The notes below the pieces were generated by a model. It made no database searches. It saw only the letters and a program-made list of their open reading frames with translations, and was not told the DNA's origin. From contig JALGAS010000001.1 of assembly GCA_023078685.1 (NCBI GenBank), positions 6,138,001 through 6,202,000 of the forward strand: 64,000 nucleotides of DNA. The letters run 5' to 3'. Source of the stretch: Neopestalotiopsis rosae. Taxonomy: Eukaryota; Ascomycota; Sordariomycetes; Amphisphaeriales; Sporocadaceae. Shown piece after piece: positions 11,601 to 22,180 of the stretch. Numbering within the stretch: position 1 is the first letter of the stretch; every line of letters starts with the position of its first letter. The translations under genes and the position numbers were made by a program.

Positions 11601-14058
11601 CATGGGTGCACAATGTTCGACAAGGCGGAGGACTTCCTCTTTATTCATGATCCCTGACAGAATCGAAAGCTCGTTGATTGAGGGAGCTTTAATTGCCAAA
11701 GCCATGGCAATCAGAAGCTCCGTGAGAGAATGCCTAGCTTGCGTCTCTCTGTCAAGAACCTATTGTGGTAGAATGAATCAGTATGATTAGTGTACGGTGC
11801 AATGTAGAGTCCTCAGGTCTGAATTACCGTTGACCAACAATGCGTCACAAGATCTCCCAGGCTGGTGTGGTGGAGGCCGAGAGTGCTTGTGATCAACTCC
11901 ATGCTGCTTCGGACACTAAGAGCTTCGAGGCGAATGCATTGTATGTCGATCCAATACTTGTCGTAGGCCTTTTCCGTCATGAGTTCCTGGATCAGGTATC
12001 TTTGTGCTTGAGTGTAGGACTTGTGTCTGTGAAGCTCTTGTACCTGGTTCTGCACGTATTTCTCTAACGAATTCTTGACTTGTGGTGCATATTTGCTGGT
12101 AGAGAGGTCAACCACCCTGGCGATCCTAGGATCATGCAGCTTCTCGAAGCGGTCGCCGCTTAGCCACTGTGTACTCGTGAAAAGCCATCGCCGGGCTCCC
12201 AAATTTTGGGATTGGGAAGAGAATTCTTGTTGAATGGAGTTGATCAGTTCTTCTGATAGCTTACTGCGCTCCAGATGGTGAATGTTGCTGATCACGATGT
12301 AAATGTGTCCTATGGAAGGGTCGGAAAGAATATTGCTGAGACAGTTCCATAAATTCTGTAAGCTCATCGTGGCCTTCGTGTCATCGAGTGATGTGCTGGT
12401 GGCAATCTCAGATGACCGATACTCACTTCTTGGCAAGAGATGTTTGGCGTAGTTGGTCAGGTGACTTTTCTGATTTATTAGCTGCAATACCAATGACTTG
12501 AGAAGCTCGATAGGCGATGACCCGAGTTGCGTTGTGTCGCATAGGAACGAGATTTGACTGGCCTCAGCTGGATTGCGGCTAATCCTTTCACTTATGCTTC
12601 TGATTGCCGCCAGAGATGCTAAGGTTAGTGTCTTGCCCATACCTGGTCGACCGATCAACCAGAAACACGATAGTTCAGGCGGATTTGGCTTCTCCCAGCT
12701 TTTGTACAACTCATCTTCCACAATCCAGGAACTCTTTTTCAATGAAGCAATGAGTCCGTTATGCTTTGATCGGATGCCAGAGTCAAGGAGATTCCGCAAC
12801 GAATCAATAGCTGCTGGGGTCATGGTACTTTGTTTGCTTGCGGTCCGTCTCCTATTCGCAATTGACACAGCGTCATCGACAAGCGGAGTAAGCTTTGACA
12901 AAACAAACACATATCTGCCATCTTGATTATTCTCAAACTTTACCAAGTCCGGATGATTCGAATCCAATCCAAACCCCTCGCTGGTCGCGACAGAGATAGC
13001 GGACTCCCTGGTGACAAATCTCTCGAGTTTCTGCTGACGGGTCAGTTCCTTCACAGCGTTCTTCTCTTTCGCTTTCATGAAAGAGCCAAACGAACCTTGG
13101 AGGTACACTCCTGATAAAGGTCATGCCCTAATTTCTCGAACATCTTCCTAGGGTCAAAGTCCCTTTCCTCGTAGAAGCAGCATAGCTCGATGGGAGGACT
13201 CAGTCGCCTAGCCAGCTGACGAAGATCACTGCTGAGTTTCGTAAGATACTCATTGTGCGGTTTCATGACTTGAAGCAAGGCATTGCTCTGTATGACATTC
13301 ATGCCGAGCTTCTTCATTAGTATCTGAGCCAAGGCGGCCAGATCCGCGAATTCGGTTCCTAAGAATGGAGTACCGAAAAAAAGACACCCGACCGTAGAGC
13401 GAAGAATACCACCATACGATTCTCGGTCTTTTTCTGCGTCAGCCAATGCCTGTCAAACTTTGCTTAGCTAGAGTTCAACTCCTAATCAACTTCGAAATAT
13501 GGGATAATGCAAAGAACTCACCTGTGCAACGACCAAGCCTCCCATACTATGAGCAATGAAGATCACTGGGCGAGATTCGTTCAACTAGTTTTAGTCGTGT
13601 ATTAGCCGGATTGCATCGGTTCCTGCTACTCTGAGTCGTACCTGTCCCTTGAGGGAACCTAAAAACACGTTGACGATGTTTTGAAACGGCGTCTCAATTT
13701 TCAATTCGCCCGTCCATGCTGATCTGTATGCATATCGCAGTATACGGGCGCCGGGGAAGGTAGATGGTAATCCATTTTCACTCGTGATCCAGTTGAAGAA
13801 TGGTTCGTCTTCGGTTCTCTGTCGTATTTTCTTGTCTTTCTCTTCCTTAGATGAACCTTCCCATGACCAACAGTTCAATGGATCTGTCCCGAGACCCGGG
13901 ACAACGACGATACTATGTGACGACGGAACTGTTTTAGTGACTGCTGACCGAGTGCAAAGCTCGCAAAATAAGCAGAACTCGACTTACTCGACGATGGGCT
14001 CCTCTACCTCGTGATCAAGGCAGAATCCATTCTCGACGTCGTCGATTGAGATAGGCAT
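8640..14058 (-). CDS. NOD-like receptor: lipase-like, NACHT-type NTPase, ankyrin repeats, coiled coil
   Basis: The inferred exons, in transcription order, are 14058..13988, 13912..13642, 13584..13522, 13449..13109, 13007..11828 and 11759..8640, giving about 1,681 aa. The N-terminal alpha/beta-hydrolase has IVVVPGLGTDP and the nucleophile elbow IFIAHSMGGLVVAQ. Next comes a P-loop (WLIGRPGMGKTLTLASLA) of the STAND/NACHT kind, with a sensor-like RRWLFTST. Then about ten ankyrin repeats follow (for example TALHLAAVQGHTDTVKLLLERG and CALQMAAREGHAKVVDILLQNG). A charged coiled coil and a Ser-rich tail end the protein. Such fungal receptors are tied to heterokaryon incompatibility and cell death: repeats sense, the NTPase oligomerises, and the N-terminal domain acts. 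The Walker B acidic residues look replaced (IYIVISNIHH). The 101-nt intron 13108-13008 (CTGAC branch) is the least certain junction. Confidence 0.8.
8877..8948 (-). repeat. 24-bp tandem repeat in the coiled coil of the receptor gene
   Basis: Units at 8877-8900 and 8901-8924 are identical over 24 bp, and 8925-8948 is a diverged third copy. They encode the octapeptide ANEIARLQ twice and ADEARRLQ once. The perfect DNA identity of two units suggests a recent in-frame duplication within the heptad-rich coiled coil. Confidence 0.85.
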
Positions 14059-15749
14059 TATTGCTTCATACAAGGCTCCAAAATCTCCAAGATGCCCGTT
14101 CAGAGCGGCTGCGATTTATTGCAATCTCTTTCTCGAGCGGCGGGTGGTGTCTGTAGTGCCGATCAAGTTCAGTGTCGCAAACAATACAGCAACAAGGAAT
14201 AAAAATACTGCATGAATGGCAGGCAGGATTATATGTTTGATACCCACCCTCCACGTTTCGAGGATAAACATCTGCAAATGATCCAGCTTGCAAGAGCGTC
14301 AAATTACTGGGTGTTACTCCAGCTACAATCAAGAGCTATTGCAACATTGGCTGCAGCTAGTGATCAGGTCATTGGAGTGGATTACGTACGCCTTTGCCGA
14401 ATGCTGTTCAAGCGAGGCTATGATGACGGGCTCCAAGGTGCGGCTGAGCTGCATGTTGGTATGTAGGTAGACAGTAGCAGATACCAACATACGAGAATTG
14501 AAATTCGATGCAGCCGCAGAGCTTCCAGCGCCAATTGGGCAGCAAGTGCATTCAGTAGTGGGAGCTTCTGATTGCAGCTTCGCCTCCAGACACCGCTATT
14601 GGACAGTTCTTTTCGTTCTCTTCTTTTTCCGTGCACGCTAGGCTGGCTGCTGAAGCAGTACCCTGTCTAGACTGGATGCTTCAGTAGGTAGATTAATGCC
14701 AAGACACAAGCGCTAGTCTAGACTCTGTGTATAGGAATCCCCGTGGGCGACCAGTGAGGCTACTTGAATACGCTATTCTATAATTATGCGGCTATGGCGG
14801 TGCATGCGAGCATGTAATCATGTTATGTTACAAGGCTGAAAGACTCATACGTAAACCCGCATCTCGCAAGCATGAGACGTTTATGGAAAAGTGTAAGGTC
14901 AAGAAGAGACCTGAACGGCTGGCAAGAACTGGAAGGGTTTTGCAGCGGCTGAAGATGCGCCAAGCTGAAATGTCAGCGAACCAGGTACAGTTCCGACCCA
15001 CCATCTTTCTCGGAGCCTCGCCATGGTGATACAGCGATTGGGCGATTTTACGGAGCGGCTGAGATAAGAGCTAATGGAAGGAAGAGAATGAACTTGAAGA
15101 TAAGAAGTTGGAAAGATATGCACAGGGCCATTGAAACCAACAGCCGCAGCAGTCACTTCTGGTCGCTGATTGGTCGTAGAGGCGAACACATAGCGAAATG
15201 TGCCGAAGACGAGACTGTCCAGAAGTTAGAGGAATGGATCAGGTAGGAGAAAAAGAAATACGCACATGATCAATCTTTAGGGAGGACAGGCAGGATGATC
15301 CATGCCTCACCAGGTTCATGAGCTGTTGAAAAGTTTCCGACCCTTGATTAGCTTTCCGCCAGATGCTAAACCGGCACTTGTCTCGCATTGCGACTAAATG
15401 CTGGGACCGGGATGCCAAGACACTTTTGCGTACGGCGATGTAGAACCCGGACTTATAATTCGTGTATATGGATAATGTCTGAGGAGCAAAGCTTCCATGA
15501 GGTCGCTTATGAGATGTGCAGCCCGTGAAAGCTAGACACTTAGCCGCATGGCCGTATGATCACACTATTACTATGGCGCTACTCATACTTGTCGGAAGTG
15601 TGCCAGCTGCGACTTTGATCCGAGCCCTTCATATTGCTAGCTGCTCTTCCGCTGCGTAAAGTCACAGCGCACGAGATTCGGTTCCTTCCTCTTCCTCGTC
15701 ACTTACACTCTGTCCTTTCATATGATACGGACGTCTCGCCTCTTTGAAA
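14059..15749. other. Divergent intergenic region, receptor gene / DUF6601-like gene
   Basis: About 1.7 kb between two divergent genes. Short frames at 14212-14470 and 14820-15029 lack motifs and splice context. This holds both promoters and possibly long 5' UTRs; nothing else is recognised. Confidence 0.4.
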
Positions 15750-16835
15750 ATGACAAGTACTTACGAAATGCAATCGATTGAGGCGGAGCAGGCGCGCCGG
15801 GTACCATACTCCATATCGATGCATGCTACATCGACAAACTGACGAGTCACAAATTAGAGCGCACCCTTCCAAACATCACTACTTGGAAATACAGAGTCTC
15901 AGATACTACCAACGCTCGTCGCTGCTTCATACCGCACCGTCCCCCGAGATGCCAGTGCCACCGATCTCGTGCCTGCGAGACTCGATGACCCCGCCTATCT
16001 TGAACAGGAGTTAGGGCTGGGCAAGCTAACGACGTATTACAACAACCTCTGGCTTGCGGGATTGCCCTTACCACCCCGCCCACTACACTACCAGCAACTG
16101 CTCGATAGGGAGATCGTTGTTGCAGAGCGCATGGACCTACATCTCATCTGGACGAGCGGCCGGATCTACATGAAGCCAATTCCACGCTTCCTGCTCGAGC
16201 CCTGTTTCTGGAGCGAGTACCTCGCCTGTGGACACGGTCCTGGCTGTTGGCAAGCCACGGATTCGCCTTGTCCCTCCTCGACACTTTGGAGGTGTGCGTT
16301 AGGCTTCCTGTTCTCGTACGCAGCGCTGATCTGCCATGAAAGTGATTTTGCTTTGGCACAGGAGACACAACTGCTTCCGCAGGATATTCAATGGACCGAT
16401 TGGAGAGACTTCGTCAGGGAGCTCGATACGAAGCATATCCACAGCAAGATCGATGTACGCTTTCATTACGGAGAGTTACGCCTTGGCCGACTGAATAAGC
16501 TGCAACTTCTAGCTTCGGGCACTAACTACATGTCGTCCTGGAGCCGCTACGGAGACTTTTTTAGTGAGAATTTCACGTGGCTGGCCTCAACGACCGTGTA
16601 TATTGCCGTGGTACTCACAGCTATGCAAGTCGGCCTTGCCACCACATCTCTTGCCGAGAATGAAGCCTTCCAAAGTGCGTCATATGGCTTCACGATCTTT
16701 TCGATCCTTGGCCCTCTTGCTGTATCGGGTTTAATTTTAGCCATCTTTGTTCACATGTTTATATCTAACTGGAGGTTTGCAGATTCGTTCGGAAAACGAA
16801 GAACTGCTTATATCAAGACTCAGAATCGACAATAG
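15750..16835 (+). CDS. DUF6601-like membrane protein
   Basis: Exons are 15750..15800 and 15858..16835, about 342 aa. The 57-nt intron has donor GTACCA, branch CTGAC and acceptor ATTAG, and the join is phase 0. The body matches my memory of the fungal DUF6601 family: LWLAGLPLPPRPLHYQ, REIVVAERMDLHLIWTSGRIYMKPIPRFLLEP, RFHYGELRLGRLNKL and a pair of C-terminal membrane segments (WLASTTVYIAVVLTAMQVGL; IFSILGPLAVSGLILAIFVHMF). No catalytic motif is visible and the function is unknown. Database entries sometimes label this family a subtilisin-like protease, but no Asp-His-Ser protease motifs are present here. Confidence 0.8.
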
Positions 16836-17628
16836 GATCAATATGCATTTATGTACTGATAGATTCCATCGCAGTCCCAGAAACCGGTGTTTTATAATCC
16901 TTATATGCTAAATCTTTCTTTTTGCCATGTTGATGACAAGCCGCTCTTGAATTGAGGAAGACTGATTTGTTGAAACCCCTGCTTGCGAGTGGGTTGGAAG
17001 GTAACAAAAAGAGTCAGTCATGCAGGGATGAGACTTGAGTGAGAGAATAAGTCCATGGTACGCATCAGCCTCTGTAATGGCTTAAGTGGCCGAATGGCAA
17101 TTTTGATTCGTCTACCGTCAGCCTCAGGCCAAATTATGTCATCGTGTCGCTTTTTACTACTAAGCATGCCGATGGCACGGATTGTGTTGTAGGATGCATC
17201 TACATAGACAGTGATCTACAGTCCAAACAACACCTCATGCAGCATCGTCAAGGTATAATAACGGCGGAAAACCCTGCATTCTTCCCCGCACCAGTAGACC
17301 CTGCTCGTCTCTCAAATATCCGCAATTTCATCGCTGCCCATGTCAGGCACAAGAACCAACAGCCAAGGAGCGCAATTCCATTGGCTAACACAAACTGCAG
17401 AGGCCCCCTCCGGAACTTCGGTGCCTTATTCCCGTTGTCATCTCGCGCGTTCAACCGTGTGTGTGTGCCCAAGCATTATCAGCAACCTGCATATGTACTT
17501 AGTCAGCCAAGAGGCACGAGGTTCTAGGTATAAAGGCAATTCGCCAATCTGACTGCAAGACAATTGTTTCCAGCATGCTTGACATACATGCTATGAATTC
17601 TTGATACCAAAACTTTCAGAATTGTGGC
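16836..17628. other. Intergenic region upstream of the MCT-type transporter
   Basis: About 790 bp. It holds the 3' flank of the DUF6601-like gene and the promoter of the transporter. No convincing gene or repeat is seen. Confidence 0.4.
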
Positions 17629-19083
17629 ATGTCCGACAGACAACCCAAAATGATGAATTGGGGAAATACCCAACTCGGTTTGAATACAGAAATGCGAGTC
17701 GAGCAAGATACAAGCCAGCGTATGGGTGATGTGGTCTCAGATGCAGAGATTAAGCCACAGGACGTGGAGCAACCGCCCGTCTCGGTTGTGACGCTCATAT
17801 TCGATAGTCCACCTGATGCAGGGTTGAAGGCCTGGCTCCAAGTCCTTGGTGGTCACCTGGTGGTCTTCAACGTATGGGGCTACACGAACAGCTTTGGGAT
17901 CTTCCAGTTTTATTACGCCTCATCTTTGTCGCTCCCCCCTTCCACCATCTCCTGGATTGGCAGTGTGCAGGTCTTCTGCATTTTCGCTATGGGCACTTTT
18001 TCCGGTCGTGCTTTTGATGCTGGCTACTATTTACCGCTATTGATTGCTGGCAGCAGCTTGCAGCTTCTAGGCATCTTCACGACAAGCGTCTCTGCGACTT
18101 ATTGGCAGCTATTTCTCGCACAAGGCCTGTGCCAGGGCTTGGGCAATGGTCTCGTCTTCGCGCCCACTGTCGCTCATGTGGCGACCTATTTCTCGCGAAA
18201 ACGATCGCTAGCTATCTCAACTGCCGCTACCGGCGCGGCCACGGGCGGGGTCGTCTTTCCCCTGATTGCGCAGCAACTACTGCCTCGCATTGGATTTGGC
18301 TGGACGATGCGCATCATGGGGTTCGTGGTCTTGACCAATGTTGTCATCATCTTGATCGTCATGAAGGTGCGCCTCAAGCCACGCAGGAGCGGACCTTTGG
18401 TCGATCTGGCTGCCTTCAAGGAGCTTCCCTACCTCCTGTTCTCCATCGGCATGTTTTTCACACTCTGGGCTACGTACTTCGCCTATTACTACGTATGTAT
18501 ACATTCTGTCGTTTTCGTTTACGTTTCTTCGAATGAATTCGTATCCCTCGGTATCTCACATTGACCCAAATAGGTACGCCCTTATGCCGGCAATATTCTA
18601 GGAGTATCCGATTCTACATCCTTCACAACGCTCTTAATCGTCAACGTTGTAGGTATTCCCGGTCGCCTTGTGCCCGCTTATCTCGCGGATCATTACTTTG
18701 GAACTCTCAATGTTCTCATTCCCAGCATCTTTCTCTGCGCCCTATGCCTTTATCTATGGACCACGGTGCATAACCTCGCCGATGACTACGTGTGGACCGT
18801 TTTCTTTGGGCTTTTCGGGGCTGCCATACAGGGCATGTTTCCGTCCTCACTGGCCGGCCTGACGAGTGATATCAGCAAGAATGGCACTCGAATCGGAATG
18901 GTGTTCACCATCGTCAGTACGGCATGTTTAACAGGCCCACCCTTGGCCGGGCGCCTGATCCAGGCCGTCGGAGGCAACTACATTGGAGCACAAACTTGGG
19001 GCGGATCGTGTTTAGTCTTGGGTGGCTTGATCCTTGTTGCAGCAAAAGTGGCAAGTCGACACGAGAAAGAGGACGAGAGCTGA
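17629..19083 (+). CDS. MFS transporter, monocarboxylate (MCT) type
   Basis: Exons are 17629..18492 and 18574..19083, about 457 aa. The 81-nt intron (GTATGT...AATAG) joins in phase 0. After a hydrophilic tail of about 60 residues, the block GLKAWLQVLGGHLVVFNVWGY starts the first helix, followed by NSFGIFQFYY and about 12 membrane segments. This is the layout of the fungal MCH/SLC16-like branch of the major facilitator superfamily. Family members move monocarboxylates, riboflavin or unknown organic acids across the plasma membrane; the substrate cannot be read here. The gene converges on the EthD-domain gene, 158 bp away. Confidence 0.88.
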
Positions 19084-19241
19084 CCTGTGATTTCAGGCAT
19101 AGCGCGTTTGGCTTGCCGCCTTCAAAGACTGTTTCTGCTTTTCACCCACAAGCATTGAGATCCCATCAATTCAAATATATTCAAGAGTTTCAAGATGGTA
19201 GAGTGCATGCCCAGGTGGGACCACAATCTGTGTCGTGCTGC

Positions 19242-19744
19242 TCAAGGCGCGACATTTACAATGTCTCCGTCCTCCAGAAATGTAGTCTCGAAACCAACTT
19301 GGCATTCAGCCCTCTCAGTATCAATCCAAGGTCTCTCCGAGGCAATCACAATGTTCTCCCAGTCGGGGTCTGCAAGCATGGCCTTGAGCTTGTCCGGATC
19401 GTCGACCCAGTAGTTGGACGTAACATCGAACGGAGCCAACTTCCAACCGGGCGCTGACTTCTGCTCCTTGATTTCTGCCTCAAATCCTTGACGGAGGTAA
19501 GAGGGCGTGATATACTGGCAGCAAGGTCAATCACAATTCAAATAAGCATGGGCTTCTGCATGATACTTACGAGTGTGTACTTGAGGATCCCATGCTTTTG
19601 CACAATCTTCATCATTTGAGGGACCTGGACTTCCGTGTACCACTTCGCAAAAGCCTGGTCGTCCACCTCTGGTAATTTGTAGTGGTGGACAGACCACTTG
19701 AGTAGCATCTTGCGAACATTTTGTTCGGGCTGTTGATCGGCCAT
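19242..19744 (-). CDS. EthD-domain (dimeric alpha-beta barrel) protein
   Basis: Exons in transcription order are 19744..19571 and 19514..19242, about 148 aa. The 56-nt intron (GTAAGT...TGCCAG) joins YTL to YITPSYL in phase 0. The sequence shows an EthD-type ferredoxin-like fold: DQAFAKWYTEVQVPQMMKIV near residue 30, then PFDVTSNYWVDDPDKLKAML and a C-terminal FETTFLEDG strand. Fungal EthD proteins often act as small cyclase, tautomerase or decarboxylase-like enzymes on aromatic polyketides, or in catabolism. It sits between two transporters and shares a 552-bp divergent promoter region with the DHA2 transporter. No polyketide synthase is visible in the window. Confidence 0.8.
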
Positions 19745-20296
19745 AGTGGATAGATGTAGTGCCGTGTGTATGATTCGTAAAGATTCTCTGGATGTTGATG
19801 ATCAGGAGCAGAGTGTAATGCTCTAAAGGCAACGAGTAGGAAAGAGGAGAAGTGGCAATCTGGACAAAACCGTATATAGGGAGTTCGCATCCGGGTATAA
19901 TCAGGGATTAGTCGTAGCGGTCCAATTATAATTTCAATTCAGCGGCTACAACCAACAGCATCATGTACGTGATGTGTTGGTTGATAAAGTGGGGCGACCA
20001 TGCCATTGTATCATGGTGTTTAGATGGATCATGTCCCTTATCCCGTACCACGGCATAAATGGTTGCAACAGTTTCCATGATCAGATCGCGTGTAATCATT
20101 GCTCGTCTAACATCCTTGGAGACCGCTTCTCCATGCGGTTCATGAACCGTTGCAATCAGTTCTGCGTTCCCCAGTTCCTGCAATTACTGGTCTTTTCAAT
20201 CATTTGTCTTCTCACTGGTGCATCCCGTTTCGATTACCTATTACTTTCACCCTCGTTTCATATCCATTGTGAAGGAGTGTGGGCTTCTTGGTTATC
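19745..20296. other. Divergent promoter region, EthD gene / DHA2 transporter
   Basis: A 552-bp region between head-to-head genes, suggesting possible co-regulation. The open frames crossing it on both strands continue into real exons or lack motifs. Confidence 0.45.
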
Positions 20297-21951
20297 ATGG
20301 CTTCTGCCAATTATCCGTCGCAAGACGCGGGAACCAATTCGCCGCGGCAAAGTCATTCTTTTCGTTTTTGGGTGCGTGAAGCGGTTCAACAGCGCTGGTA
20401 TCGGCGGGCTAACATAGGATACTAGGCCATTATTATCTCCTTGATGGTTGCTTCATTGCTATCAGCATTAGATGTCTCTGTGATCTCGACGGCAATGCCG
20501 TCTATGGTTCACGATCTTGGCTCAAACTATGCTTTCATCTGGATTGCCAACGCCTACTTCCTCACCATGACTGCTTTTCAACCTATCTATGGACAGACGG
20601 CCAACATCTTTGGCCGCCGAAGCTTGACCTTAATTGCTGTCTCATTGTTCGCTATTGGCTCAGCAGTGTCCGGGTCAGCACCGAACCTTGGCGCTTTAAT
20701 TGTTGGTCGGGCGATCCAAGGTATCGGCGGTGGTGGTATCAATATCCTAATTGAGATTGTCGTCGCTGACCTCTTGCCTTTACGCCAACGTCCCAAATTC
20801 ATCAGCATAATATTTACCGCTTATACGGTCGCTGTCGTGCTCGGGCCCGTCATCGGTGGGTTGTTGTCGGAAAGAGTGACATGGAGATGGATTTTCTACC
20901 TGAATCTGCCAGTATCCGGTGTGGCCCTCATTATGCTCTTTGCGGTTTTGCGCGTGCAATATAAGAAAGATTCCATGCGCAACTCTCTGAAGCGGGTAGA
21001 CTTTGGCGGAAACGCACTACTTATTGCCTCTGTGGTCTCTGTATTGCTGGCACTTACCTGGGGTGGCGTCGAATTTGCCTGGTCCTCTTGGAGGACTATC
21101 CTGCCGTTGATCCTCGGTGTGCTAGGCATAGGTGCTTTCCTTGGCATCGAGTCCACGCGGTGGATTCCAGAGCCAACAATGCCCATTCGATTATTCTCGA
21201 ACCGAACATCACTCGGTGGCTTTGCGGTGGCCTTTGTACATTCCATGCTGACGTACTGGATCACTTATTTTATGTGAGTATTTGTCTTTCATGGCAATCC
21301 TGAGAAAGATGAATGACCATGGGACCTAGGCCACTTTACTTTCAAGCTGTGTTGAGGACTGACGCCATCACGTCTGGTGTCAATATACTCCCGATGGCGG
21401 CCGTGGCTATGCCTTTTGCCATGATTGCAGGCTTTGGTGTGTCCAAGTTTGGCCGCTACCGCCCTTGGTTCTTCTTAGGCTATGCCCTGTTTGCTGTCTC
21501 ATTTGGGCTCTTCAGTCGGCTCGATGAGAAGTCTTCCACGGCATACTGGGCAGGCAGTCAGTGCATCGGTGCTGCAGCAGCAGGTATACTTACTACGACG
21601 ACTCTCCCGTGCATTCAGGCGCCGCTATCGGAAGTCGACCAAGCTATCGCAACCGCAACATGGGGATTCGTCCGGAGTTTTGGAGGAGTCTGGGGTGTAG
21701 CGATACCAGCTGCCATATTCAACTCACAAGTGAACTCGCTTGTCAAAGAGAGGATACAGGACAATCAATTGCAGAGCCTTCTGAGCAATGGAGGCGCCTA
21801 TGCATTGGCCTCAGGCGGGCAAATCGGCACTATCACTAAAGATCCTCTTGTCAGCAGCCAGGTGAATAGCATCTTCGTGGATAGTCTTCGATTATGCTGG
21901 CAGGTTGGCATAGGCTTCTCAGTACTCGGGTTTTCATCAGCGCGATTGTAA
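20297..21951 (+). CDS. MFS multidrug transporter, DHA2 type, C-terminus apparently frameshifted
   Basis: Exons are 20297..20371, 20426..21273 and 21330..21951, about 514 aa as read. ATG at 20297 gives a short polar head ending FRFW, then SLMVASLLSALDVSVISTAMPS (helix 1, motif of the 14-helix drug:H+ antiporters). Later come GRAIQGIGGGG, the antiporter-type AYTVAVVLGPVIGGLL and WRWIFYLNLPVS. Members export drugs or fungal toxins. The frame ends at VLGFSSARL. One frame away the sequence goes on as IVKEVTMRTHLETDFGLEERRK up to a stop at 22025, which is the usual tail of this family. A missing base in GGGTTTT at 21928-21934 would explain it, either as a real frameshift or an assembly error. Confidence 0.87.
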
Positions 21952-22180
21952 AAGAGGTTACAATGCGCACGCATCTTGAGACAGACTTTGGATTGGAAGA
22001 GCGCAGAAAAGAGGGCGGTGACTAAAATGCCTTGTTGTATCGGCAAAGGTTATCCATATTGTATACTGAGGGTTCATAGTTGGCGTGGTCTTATGCACAG
22101 CCATTTCGTCAGGCCTTTCACAAAAGAGAAACTCGGGTCGCATAAGGCATAACTCATTGATAATGATCTAAGAACAGCTA

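Noticed and set aside
13008..13108. A frame break in the receptor gene suggesting a pseudogene
   Set aside because: A 101-nt intron with donor GTGTAC, branch CTGAC and acceptor CACCAG restores the frame, so a broken gene is not required. The junction still needs transcript support.
15750..16835. Subtilisin-like protease label for the DUF6601-like gene
   Set aside because: No Asp-His-Ser protease motifs are visible; the label is known from automatic annotation of this family and is not supported here.
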